Program-made: the position numbers and the translations under genes
Notes under the pieces: generated by a model
Database searches by the model: none
Seen by the model: the letters and a program-made list of their open reading frames with translations, nothing else
What the model was told of the DNA's origin: nothing
Shown here: positions 17,710 to 24,986 of the stretch, piece by piece
Layout of the letters: every line of letters begins with the position of its first letter
Position numbering within the stretch: position 1 is the stretch's first letter
DNA from: Streptomyces sp. IMTB 2501
GTDB lineage: Bacteria; Actinomycetota; Actinomycetes; Streptomycetales; Streptomycetaceae
Direction of reading: 5' to 3'
Assembly (NCBI RefSeq): GCF_001953885.1
Contig: NZ_MQUS01000002.1
Span: forward strand, 62,001 to 126,000
DNA: 64,000 nucleotides

Positions 17710-18885
17710 TCAGCCCTCGTCGGACACGGCGTCGGGGCGCGCGTACGTGCGGCCCTTCCATGCGGCTCCGCGCCCCCGGTAGTGCTGTACGGCCGAGTCC
17801 ACCGTCATCAGCAGGTACAGCAGCGCGGTGAACGGCAGCAGTGGAGCGAGCCACAGCGGCTGGCGGTAGTAGCGCAGCATCGGCAGGTACGTCCCCGCCA
17901 TCACCGCCCACGCCACCGCGCCGGCGACCGCCGTCGCCGTACCGCCGCCCGCCACTCCCACGAGTACCGCGACGGGCGGCACCAGATAGACGAGCGCGAG
18001 CCCGGCGACCGTACCGAGGAGCAGCAGTGGGTTGTGCCGCAACTGGGCGTAGGCGCTGCGCGACACCATCCGCCACAGGTCGTGCAGCCGCGGATACGGC
18101 CGCACGCTGTCCACCCGGTCCGCCAGCCCCAGCCAGATGTGCCCGCCGGCGCCCTTCACCGCGCGCGCGAGCGCCACGTCGTCGATGACGGCGTCCCGGA
18201 TGCCGTCCGGGATGCGCGCCTTCTCCGCCATCCCCGCGCGCAGCAGCACACAGCCGCCCGCCGCCGCGGCCGTACGCGAGCCCTTCCGGCCGATCCACCG
18301 GAACGGATAGAGCTGCGCGAAGAAGTACACGAACGCCGGGACCACCAGGCGCTCCCAGACGCACTCCACCCGCAGCCGTGCCATCTGCGACACGACGTCG
18401 TAGCCTCCGGCATGGGCCGCCGCCACCAGCGTGCGCAGACTGTCCGGCGCGTGTGCGATGTCCGCGTCGGTCAGCAGCAGATATTCGGGGTCACGCGCGC
18501 GTGCCAGGCCGATACCGTGCCGCACTGCCCACAGTTTGCCCGTCCAGCCCGCCGGCGGCTCGCCCGGTGAGCCCACGGTCAGCGGCAGCCCGCCGTGCCT
18601 CCGGGACAGCTCGCGGGCCAGCTCCCCGGTGCCGTCGGTGCTTCCGTCGTCGACCAGGAAGACCTCGGCCCGGCCCGGATAGTCCTGCGCCAGCAACGAC
18701 GGCAGGCTCGCGGGCAGCACGGCGGCCTCGTCCCGGGCCGGTACGACCACACAGACGGACGGCCAGGAGTCCGGTTCCCGTCGTGACGGAAGCCGGACGT
18801 CCGTACGCCAGAAGAAGCCCTGGCACAGCAGCAGCCAGCACCAGGCGGCCAGCGACACGACGGTGATCCACATCAGGGCGCTCAC
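17710..18885 (-). CDS. Membrane glycosyltransferase family 2 (HpnB-like)
   Basis: A 391-aa protein: an N-terminal membrane helix (WITVVSLAAWCWLLLCQGFFW), a GT2 domain with VCVVVPARDEAAVLPAS, VDDGSTDGT and LLLTDADIAH (DxD metal motif), a later IDDVALARAVK motif, and three or four C-terminal helices. The overall build resembles the hopene-associated glycosyltransferase HpnB and carotenoid-type GT2 enzymes. No hopanoid genes adjoin it, so the acceptor is unknown. GTG 18885 is taken as the start; ATG 18873 is an alternative. It is divergent from the racemase-like gene with 57 bp between. Confidence 0.82.
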   Translation of the reverse strand: MSALMWITVVSLAAWCWLLLCQGFFWRTDVRLPSRREPDSWPSVCVVVPARDEAAVLPASLPSLLAQDYPGRAEVFLVDDGSTDGTGELARELSRRHGGLPLTVGSPGEPPAGWTGKLWAVRHGIGLARARDPEYLLLTDADIAHAPDSLRTLVAAAHAGGYDVVSQMARLRVECVWERLVVPAFVYFFAQLYPFRWIGRKGSRTAAAAGGCVLLRAGMAEKARIPDGIRDAVIDDVALARAVKGAGGHIWLGLADRVDSVRPYPRLHDLWRMVSRSAYAQLRHNPLLLLGTVAGLALVYLVPPVAVLVGVAGGGTATAVAGAVAWAVMAGTYLPMLRYYRQPLWLAPLLPFTALLYLLMTVDSAVQHYRGRGAAWKGRTYARPDAVSDEG

Positions 18886-18930
18886 GCCCGCAGTCTGCCC
18901 CACCGGCCAAGCCCGCACGGCCCGATCGTC

Positions 18931-18936
18931 TATCGT
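18931..18936 (+). promoter_or_regulatory. -10 hexamer of a leaderless promoter (racemase-like gene)
   Basis: TATCGT lies 6 nt before GTG 18943. With no RBS, transcription starting at or next to the start codon is likely. Confidence 0.5.
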
Positions 18937-18942
18937 GGCCGG

Positions 18943-19728
18943 GTGAAGATCGCGCTCATGGACTCCGGAATCGGCCTGCTCCCCGCCGCCGCGGCGGTAC
19001 GGCGGCTGCGGCCCGACGCGGATCTCGTGCTCTCCTGGGACCCGGACGGGATGCCGTGGGGACCACGCACGCCGGACGACATCACCCGGCGGGCCCTCGA
19101 CGTGGCCGAGGCCGCCGCCGCCCATGAGCCCGAGGTCCTCATCGTCGCCTGCAACACCGCGTCCGTGCACTCCCTGCCGGAGCTGCGGGCCCGGTTCGAA
19201 CCGGATCTGCCGGTCATCGGTACGGTCCCGGCGATCAAGCCGGCCGCGGCGGGCGGCGGTCATGTCGCGATCTGGGCGACCCCCGCCACCACCGGAAGCG
19301 CCTACCAGCGAAACCTGATCGAGCAGTTCGCCGCCGGTGCGCACGTCACCGAGGTGCCCTGCCCGGGCCTCGCGGACGCGGTGCACCACGCGGACGACGC
19401 CGCGATCGACGCCGCGATCGCCTCGGCCGCCGCCCGCACCCCCGAGGACGTCACCGCCCTCGTCCTCGGCTGCACCAACTACGAGCTGGTCGGTGAGCGG
19501 ATCCGGGCAGCCGTCGAGCGGCCCGGCCGTCCGTCGCTCATATTGCACGGCTCCGCCCACGCGGTGGCCGCGCAGGCGCTGCGCCGGATCGGTGCGGAGC
19601 CGGCCCCGGACGCCGCCGCCGACACCACGCTCACGGTGCTGCTCAGCGGCCGCGAGGCCACGCTCCCGGACACGGCGCTGTCCTATGAGGAAGGCCGCTT
19701 CCTCCAGGCGGTCAGCCCCGTCCGCTGA
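18943..19728 (+). CDS. Glutamate/aspartate racemase-like protein
   Basis: A 261-aa protein of the Asp/Glu racemase superfamily. MDSGIGLLPAAAAVR matches the N-terminal DSGxGG motif and VACNTAS holds the first catalytic-type cysteine. The second cysteine motif reads LGCTNYELVG; in typical MurI it is GCTHYP, so the His is Asn here. It may therefore be a paralogue of MurI with another substrate or reduced activity. Start: GTG 18943 is preceded by TATCGT (18931-18936) and a 6-nt spacer with no RBS, as in a leaderless transcript. Confidence 0.78.
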   Translation: MKIALMDSGIGLLPAAAAVRRLRPDADLVLSWDPDGMPWGPRTPDDITRRALDVAEAAAAHEPEVLIVACNTASVHSLPELRARFEPDLPVIGTVPAIKPAAAGGGHVAIWATPATTGSAYQRNLIEQFAAGAHVTEVPCPGLADAVHHADDAAIDAAIASAAARTPEDVTALVLGCTNYELVGERIRAAVERPGRPSLILHGSAHAVAAQALRRIGAEPAPDAAADTTLTVLLSGREATLPDTALSYEEGRFLQAVSPVR

Positions 19729-19822
19729 CCCGCCCGGCGCCGCCGGAGCACACTCGGGCGCAGGGTGGACCACCCGGGGCAGTCACCCTCCGCCACGCCC
19801 TGCCCGCGCAGCGAAACCTGAG

Positions 19823-19828
19823 TAACCT
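19823..19828 (+). promoter_or_regulatory. -10 hexamer of a leaderless promoter (PH-like protein gene)
   Basis: TAACCT, 7 nt before ATG 19836; no Shine-Dalgarno sequence between. Confidence 0.45.
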
Positions 19829-19835
19829 CATAAAT

Positions 19836-20381
19836 ATGAGGGACCACCCCCACGCCGACGACAGCCCGCACCCCGAGGTCTGGACCGGACGCGCCACCAA
19901 CCGGATCCAGTGGCTGCTGGCGCTGGTCGGCGCGGCCTGCATGGCGCTCGGTATCGAGCTGGCCGTGGACTCGGCATGGACCTCCGGCATCGCCGCGCTG
20001 GTGATGTCCGTCGTGGGCTGCATCGCCGCCGGTCTGCTGGTCCTCTTCGGCACGCTCGCGTTCGTGCACGTCGACCTCAAGCTCGACAAGGAGTCCCTCG
20101 AGGTGCGCTGCGGCCACATGGGGCTGCCGCGCCGCCGCATCCCGCTCTCCCATGTGGCGGGCGCCGACTTCACCGCCCTGGTCACACCGCGGCACTGGGG
20201 CGGCTGGGGCTACCGGTGGCGCCCCGAGAAGGGCACTGCCGTCGTCGTACGCCGGGGTGAGGGCATCGTGCTGCGCCTGTGGGACGGCCACACCTTCACG
20301 ATCACCGTGGACAACGCGGAGTCGGCGGTACGGGTCATCAGGGACCGGCTGCGCACGATCACATCCGGCCCGGCCCGCTGA
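19836..20381 (+). CDS. Small membrane protein with PH-like C-terminal domain
   Basis: A 181-aa protein with two membrane helices (about residues 25-45 and 50-75, ALVMSVVGCIAAGLLVLFG) followed by a soluble domain of beta strands (LKLDKESLEVRCGHMGLP, GTAVVVRRGEGIVLRL, FTITVDNAESAVRVI) that looks like a bacterial PH-like domain. Function unknown. There is no RBS; TAACCT (19823-19828) stands 7 nt before ATG 19836, so the mRNA is probably leaderless. Confidence 0.75.
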   Translation: MRDHPHADDSPHPEVWTGRATNRIQWLLALVGAACMALGIELAVDSAWTSGIAALVMSVVGCIAAGLLVLFGTLAFVHVDLKLDKESLEVRCGHMGLPRRRIPLSHVAGADFTALVTPRHWGGWGYRWRPEKGTAVVVRRGEGIVLRLWDGHTFTITVDNAESAVRVIRDRLRTITSGPAR

Positions 20382-20468
20382 GGCCGCGCGCCGTGTGTCG
20401 GCGCGGGGCGCGAAACCGCTGAGGGGCGTGGCTCCACGCCGTCACTTCCGGGCAACGGTTCTCCGTCA

Positions 20469-21485
20469 TCACGCTCCGGGCTGCGGCTCCACGCCGTCCC
20501 TCGCCCACGGCCGTGCCGTCGCCCACCCGGCCAGCAGACCCGCGCCCACCGTCACCGTGGTGAAGCTGAGCGCGTTGCTCACCGTGGCGAGTGCGGCCAG
20601 CGCCGTCAGGGCGGCGCCGGTGGTCAGCGCGACGGGGGTGGAGCGGGGGCTGCGCCACAGCGCGTACATCACCCAGCAGAACGCGGCGAGGCACAGGAAC
20701 ACCCCGACCAGGCCCTGCTCCGCCGCCAGCTGGAGCACGGCCGAGTGCGGCCTGCCGTCGGCGGACAGCGTCTGCGGCGCCGGGCTGCCCGGCTCGCCGA
20801 AGCGTCCCGGACCGACCCCGAGCCCCCGGTTCCGGCCCGCCAGTCGCAGGGCGTCCTGCCACAACGCCACCCTGGACGCGGTCAGCCGGCCTTCGAGCAC
20901 CCGGGTGAGTCCGCCCGGCAGTACATCCGTTGCGAGCGCCCAGACCGTGCCCGCCACCAGCGCCGCCACCACGGCCAGCCCGAGCAGACACCCACCCCGG
21001 CGGGACACCCGGCCCACGGCGAGTGACCACAGCAGTACGGCCGCACTCGCCACGCAACCGGCCACCGATCCCAGCACGGCTCCGGTCAGCACCGCCCCCG
21101 CGGCCAGCATCCGCAGTACCAGCCGCACCTTCGGCACGGGCGTCGCCCAGGCGGCACAGCACGCGGCTCCCGTGGCCAGCGCCAGCAGCGCGGCCGTACC
21201 ACCGGCGTGGCCGAGCGGGGCTGCGTACCGGGTACCGGCGGACAGCCCGGGCAGTGCCACGGCCAGCGCGAGTCCGGCCGCCGCTCCGGCACACGGCGCG
21301 GCCACCGGCAGCAGCGCCCCGGAGACCCGGCCGACGGCATGACCGGCGGCCACGGCGAGCACCGCGAGCAGCACGCCCTCGGGCCGTCCGTCGTGGACCG
21401 CCGCGGTGATCAGCGACCAGCCCGCGCAGGCGCCCAGCAGGATCAGGCCGGCCCCGTCAGAAACGTTTCTCCTGACATCGGTCAC
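20469..21485 (-). CDS. O-antigen ligase-like membrane protein
   Basis: A 338-aa very hydrophobic protein with about ten membrane helices. The large loop contains SRVALWQDALRLAGRNRGLG and then VGPGRFGEP and HSAVLQLAAEQGLVG, the Wzy/WaaL (O-antigen ligase) pattern, including the conserved Arg and His of the catalytic loop. It probably transfers or polymerises an undecaprenyl-linked glycan at the cell surface. GTG 21485 is preceded by GGTGGGG. The neighbour upstream on the other strand is the lipoprotein acyltransferase gene. Confidence 0.72.
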   Translation of the reverse strand: MTDVRRNVSDGAGLILLGACAGWSLITAAVHDGRPEGVLLAVLAVAAGHAVGRVSGALLPVAAPCAGAAAGLALAVALPGLSAGTRYAAPLGHAGGTAALLALATGAACCAAWATPVPKVRLVLRMLAAGAVLTGAVLGSVAGCVASAAVLLWSLAVGRVSRRGGCLLGLAVVAALVAGTVWALATDVLPGGLTRVLEGRLTASRVALWQDALRLAGRNRGLGVGPGRFGEPGSPAPQTLSADGRPHSAVLQLAAEQGLVGVFLCLAAFCWVMYALWRSPRSTPVALTTGAALTALAALATVSNALSFTTVTVGAGLLAGWATARPWARDGVEPQPGA

Positions 21486-21837
21486 GTCCGTGTCCCCACC
21501 GGTCACAGACCTCGTCCCCGTCGACCCCACCCGCCGCCCCTCGTCCCCGTCCCCTGTTTCAGGCCACGGCTGGGCACGGCGCCGGATCCGGCCGCACTGC
21601 CGAGGCTGGGCACACCGTAGCGGCTGATGACCGGTTTGGTCACGAGATGCGGGGGAACGTCGCGGTGGACGTGGGCGGAACGGCGCTTGCGTGCTGCGGG
21701 TGCGGGGGCGGTACTGGTCCCTGCGCCAACGGGCATGGGCGGGGCGGCGACCAGGGACAACCGGCAGTGGGTGGAGCCGGTGCGGGCCCTCGTACCGCGC
21801 TGTCGGTGGCCCAGGAAGCCGCCGTACACTCACCCGG
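21486..21837. other. 352-bp divergent intergenic region
   Basis: Lies between the divergent O-antigen-ligase-like and lnt genes and must hold both promoters. TACACT at 21825-21830 is a good -10 candidate for lnt. I saw no convincing gene, palindrome or repeat in the rest. Confidence 0.4.
21825..21830 (+). promoter_or_regulatory. -10 hexamer of a leaderless promoter (lnt)
   Basis: TACACT, 7 nt before GTG 21838; no RBS between them. Confidence 0.5.
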
Positions 21838-23448
21838 GTGACCGTCACCGCAACTTCCGTGGACCAGCCGGACCAGCTTCAGCCACCTTCCGCCTCCGGC
21901 GTGCGCGGCGGTCGGCTGCTGCGCCTGGTCCCGGCCGTCGCCTCCGCGCTCTGCGGAGTGCTGCTCTACGTCAGCTTTCCGCCGCGCACCCTGTGGTGGC
22001 TGGCGCTGCCCGCCTTCGCCGGTTTCGGCTGGGTGCTGCGCGGCCGTGGCTGGAAGGCGGCCCTCGGCCTCGGCTACCTCTTCGGGCTCGGCTTCCTGCT
22101 GCCGCTGCTGGTGTGGACCGGCGTGGAGGTCGGTCCGGGCCCCTGGCTGGCCCTTGTCGCCATCGAGGCGGTCTTCGTCGCCCTGGTCGGTGCCGGCGTC
22201 GCCGCCGTCTCGCGGCTGCCCGCCTGGCCGTTGTGGGCCGCCGCCGTCTGGATCGCGGGCGAGGCGGTACGCGCGCGTGCGCCCTTCCGGGGCTTCCCCT
22301 GGGGCAAGATCGCGTTCGGGCAGGCGGACGGCGTCTTCCTGCCGCTCGCCGCGGTGGGTGGTACGCCCGTGCTCGGGTTCGCGGTGGTGCTGTGCGGATT
22401 CGGCCTGTACGAGGCCGGCCGGCTGATCGCCGAGAAGCGCAGGTCGCGCGACGTGCGGCGCGGGGCGGCGGCCGCGGCGCTGCTGAGCGTGGCCGTGCCG
22501 GTTGCGGGCGCGGTCGCCGCCCGGCCACTCGTGAGCGACAAGGCCGAGGACGGCACCCGGACCGTCGCGGTCATCCAGGGCAACGTGCCCCGTTCCGGGC
22601 TGGAGTTCAGCGCCCAGCGGCGGGCCGTGCTGGACTACCACGCACGCGAAACACTGAAGCTCGCCGCTGACATCAAGGCCGGGAAGACCCCGAAGCCCGA
22701 CTACGTGCTGTGGCCGGAGAACTCCTCCGACATCGACCCGTTCGCCAACCCCGATGCGGCCGCCGTCATCGACGGCGCCGCCAAGGCGGTCGGCGTGCCC
22801 ATCTCGGTCGGCGCCGTCGTCGAGAAGGACGGCAAGCTGCTCAACGAGCAGGTCCTGTGGGACCCGGTCAAGGGACCGACGCAGACCTACGACAAGCGGC
22901 AGATCCAGCCGTTCGGCGAGTACCTCCCGCTGCGCGGGCTCGTCGGCGCGGTCAACAAGAACTGGACCGGCATGGTCCGGCAGGACTTCAGCCGGGGCAG
23001 CGCGCCCGGAGTGTTCGACATCGACGGCGCCAAGGTGGGCCTCGCCACCTGCTACGAGGCCGCCTTCGACTGGGCCGTGCGGGACACGGTCACCCACGGC
23101 GCGGAGATGATCTCCGTGCCCAGCAACAACGCGACCTTCGACCGCAGCGAGATGACCTACCAGCAGCTCGCCATGTCCCGGATCCGCGCCGTCGAGCACA
23201 GCCGCACCGTCACCGTGCCGGTGACCAGCGGCGTCAGCGCGGTCATCATGCCGGACGGGAGGATTACCCAGCGGACCGGCATGTTCGTGCCCGCCTACCT
23301 GGTCCAGAAGGTGCCTCTGCGCACGTCCAAGACCCCGGCGACCGAGCTGGGGATCCTGCCGGAGATCGCTCTGTTGCTGGTCGCCGCCGGCGGTCTCGGC
23401 TGGGCGATCGGCTCCGGGCTGCGCGCCCGGCGCGCCGGTGGCGCATAG
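21838..23448 (+). CDS. lnt: Apolipoprotein N-acyltransferase
   Basis: A 536-aa integral membrane enzyme that N-acylates the diacylglyceryl-cysteine of lipoproteins. The N-terminal half has six or so membrane helices (LLRLVPAVASALCGVLLYVS, WWLALPAFAGFGW). The nitrilase-fold catalytic half carries VLWPENSSD (Glu), YDKRQIQPFGEYLPL (Lys region) and GLATCYEAAF (nucleophilic Cys), so all three catalytic positions are kept. A last helix (LGILPEIALLLVAAGGLGWA) anchors the C-terminus. GTG 21838 follows a 7-nt spacer after TACACT. Confidence 0.93.
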   Translation: MTVTATSVDQPDQLQPPSASGVRGGRLLRLVPAVASALCGVLLYVSFPPRTLWWLALPAFAGFGWVLRGRGWKAALGLGYLFGLGFLLPLLVWTGVEVGPGPWLALVAIEAVFVALVGAGVAAVSRLPAWPLWAAAVWIAGEAVRARAPFRGFPWGKIAFGQADGVFLPLAAVGGTPVLGFAVVLCGFGLYEAGRLIAEKRRSRDVRRGAAAAALLSVAVPVAGAVAARPLVSDKAEDGTRTVAVIQGNVPRSGLEFSAQRRAVLDYHARETLKLAADIKAGKTPKPDYVLWPENSSDIDPFANPDAAAVIDGAAKAVGVPISVGAVVEKDGKLLNEQVLWDPVKGPTQTYDKRQIQPFGEYLPLRGLVGAVNKNWTGMVRQDFSRGSAPGVFDIDGAKVGLATCYEAAFDWAVRDTVTHGAEMISVPSNNATFDRSEMTYQQLAMSRIRAVEHSRTVTVPVTSGVSAVIMPDGRITQRTGMFVPAYLVQKVPLRTSKTPATELGILPEIALLLVAAGGLGWAIGSGLRARRAGGA

Positions 23449-23523
23449 CGGTACGACCGGCCTACGCCTTCTGAACTGGTTCGGACTCCGTCCGAACCCG
23501 AGGAGAGCGCGGGCCCGGCCGGT

Positions 23524-23529
23524 TAGGGT
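23524..23529 (+). promoter_or_regulatory. -10 hexamer of a leaderless promoter (NUDIX gene)
   Basis: TAGGGT, 7 nt before ATG 23537, without RBS. The same hexamer stands 6 nt before the dehydrogenase start at 24071. Confidence 0.5.
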
Positions 23530-23536
23530 CGGGCCC

Positions 23537-24016
23537 ATGGCTACTCCTGATTTCATCCGCACACTCCGGGCGTCCGCCGGACAGCAGCTGCTCTGGCTCC
23601 CCGGGGTCACCGCGATCGTCTTCGACGACGAGGGCAGAGTGCTCCTGGGCCGGCGGTCCGACACCGGAAAGTGGTCGGTGATCGGGGGTATCCCGGATCC
23701 TGGCGAGCAGCCCGCTGCCTGTGCCGTGCGGGAGGTATTCGAGGAGACGGCGGTGCGCTGCGTGGCCGAGCGGGTCGTCCTCGTCCAGGCGCTGGAGTCG
23801 TTCACCTACCCCAACGGTGACTGCTGCCAGTTCATGGACATCACCATCCGCTGCCGGGCCGTGGGCGGCGAGGCCCGGGTCAACGACGACGAGTCCGTGG
23901 AAGTGGGCTGGTTCGCGGTGGACTCGCTGCCCGATCTCCATGAGTTCGGGCGCTTCCGGATCAAGCAGGCCATGTCCGAGGCCCCCACATGGTTTGACGC
24001 TACGACTCTCGGCTGA
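23537..24016 (+). CDS. NUDIX hydrolase
   Basis: A 159-aa NUDIX protein. The box reads GGIPDPGEQPAACAVREVFE followed by ETAV: the REVFEE metal-binding core is intact, while the final Gly of the consensus is Ala. The N-terminal ASAGQQLLWLPGVTAIVFDD and the C-terminal SVEVGWFAVDSLPDLHEFGR are usual for the family's small nucleotide-sugar or (d)NTP pyrophosphatases. Substrate not predictable. No RBS is present; see the -10 hexamer at 23524. Confidence 0.9.
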   Translation: MATPDFIRTLRASAGQQLLWLPGVTAIVFDDEGRVLLGRRSDTGKWSVIGGIPDPGEQPAACAVREVFEETAVRCVAERVVLVQALESFTYPNGDCCQFMDITIRCRAVGGEARVNDDESVEVGWFAVDSLPDLHEFGRFRIKQAMSEAPTWFDATTLG

Positions 24017-24026
24017 AGTATGGGTG

Positions 24027-24044
24027 ATCACCACATGTGGTGAT
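24027..24044. promoter_or_regulatory. 18-bp perfect palindrome, probable operator of the dehydrogenase gene
   Basis: ATCACCACATGTGGTGAT is a perfect inverted repeat 26 bp before ATG 24071. TAGGGT at 24059-24064 is the likely -10, so the palindrome sits at the -35 region of a leaderless promoter, where a bound repressor would block transcription. The protein that binds it is not known; the PucR-type regulator downstream is one candidate. Confidence 0.6.
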
Positions 24045-24070
24045 GGGTGGGGTCCGCTTAGGGTCGGCAC

Positions 24071-24886
24071 ATGACCTCGTCCAGCCCCCCGCCCGGCCCG
24101 CGCCCTCAGCCCCTAGCCCTCGACCTCGCCGGCCGCACCGCCCTTGTCACCGGTGCCGCCGGCGGTATCGGCCGCGCCTGCGCGCTGCGCCTCGCGGCCG
24201 CCGGCGCGCGGGTGCGGGCCGTCGACCGGGACGCGGCCGGCCTGGCCGAGCTGGCGCAGCAGGCGGAACGGTCCGGCGACCTCCCGGGGACCGTCGAACC
24301 CCAGGTCGTGGACCTTGCCGACCTCGACGCAGCCGAGCGCACGGCCGTCGGCGCCGATGTGCTGGTCAACAACGCGGGTCTGCAACTGGTGCGCCCCATC
24401 GAGGAGTTCCCGCCCGAGATCTTCCACACCGTGCTGACCGTGATGCTGGAGGCGCCGTTCCGCCTCATCCGCGGTGCCCTGCCGCACATGTACGCGCAGG
24501 GCTGGGGCCGGATCGTCAATGTGTCCTCCGTCCATGGTCTGCGTGCCTCTGCATTCAAGTCCGCGTATGTGGCTGCCAAACACGGCCTTGAGGGTCTGTC
24601 GAAGACGGCCGCACTGGAAGGCGCCGCCCATGGGGTGACCTCGAACTGTGTGAACCCGGCCTATGTGCGCACGCCCCTGGTGGAGAAGCAGATCGCCGAC
24701 CAGGCGCAGGCGCACCGCATCCCCGAGGAGCGCGTGCTGTCCGAGGTCCTGCTGCGGGACAGCGCGGTCCAGCGGCTCATCGAGCCCGAGGAGGTCGCCG
24801 AGGCGGTGGCTTACCTGTGCAGCCCGCAGGCGTCCTTCGTCACCGGCACGTCGCTGGTGCTCGACGGCGGCTGGACAGCGCACTGA
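24071..24886 (+). CDS. 3-Hydroxybutyrate dehydrogenase-like SDR
   Basis: A 271-aa classical short-chain dehydrogenase. TGAAGGIGRACAL is the nucleotide-binding glycine motif, VLVNNAG the structural motif, and NVSSVHGLRASAFKSAYVAAK gives the catalytic Ser, Tyr and Lys. The HGLRASAFKSAYVAAKHGLEG segment, the VEKQIADQAQAHRIPEERV stretch and the C-terminal SFVTGTSLVLDGGWTAH match D-3-hydroxybutyrate dehydrogenases, which oxidise 3-hydroxybutyrate to acetoacetate with NAD+. ATG 24071 lies 6 nt after TAGGGT and behind an 18-bp palindrome. A regulator and a transporter gene follow, which fits a catabolic module. Confidence 0.82.
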   Translation: MTSSSPPPGPRPQPLALDLAGRTALVTGAAGGIGRACALRLAAAGARVRAVDRDAAGLAELAQQAERSGDLPGTVEPQVVDLADLDAAERTAVGADVLVNNAGLQLVRPIEEFPPEIFHTVLTVMLEAPFRLIRGALPHMYAQGWGRIVNVSSVHGLRASAFKSAYVAAKHGLEGLSKTAALEGAAHGVTSNCVNPAYVRTPLVEKQIADQAQAHRIPEERVLSEVLLRDSAVQRLIEPEEVAEAVAYLCSPQASFVTGTSLVLDGGWTAH

Positions 24887-24986
24887 AGCGGTGGGCGGAC
24901 GGCCCTCCGAAGTACCCGGCGGCGCCCGGCCGGGGAGTTTTCCACAGGCTCGCCGGGCCCGGCGGCCGATGCGGAATCCTGTGACC

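Noticed and set aside
21640..23805. 721-codon minus-strand frame opposite lnt
   Set aside because: Antisense shadow; lnt has all catalytic motifs.
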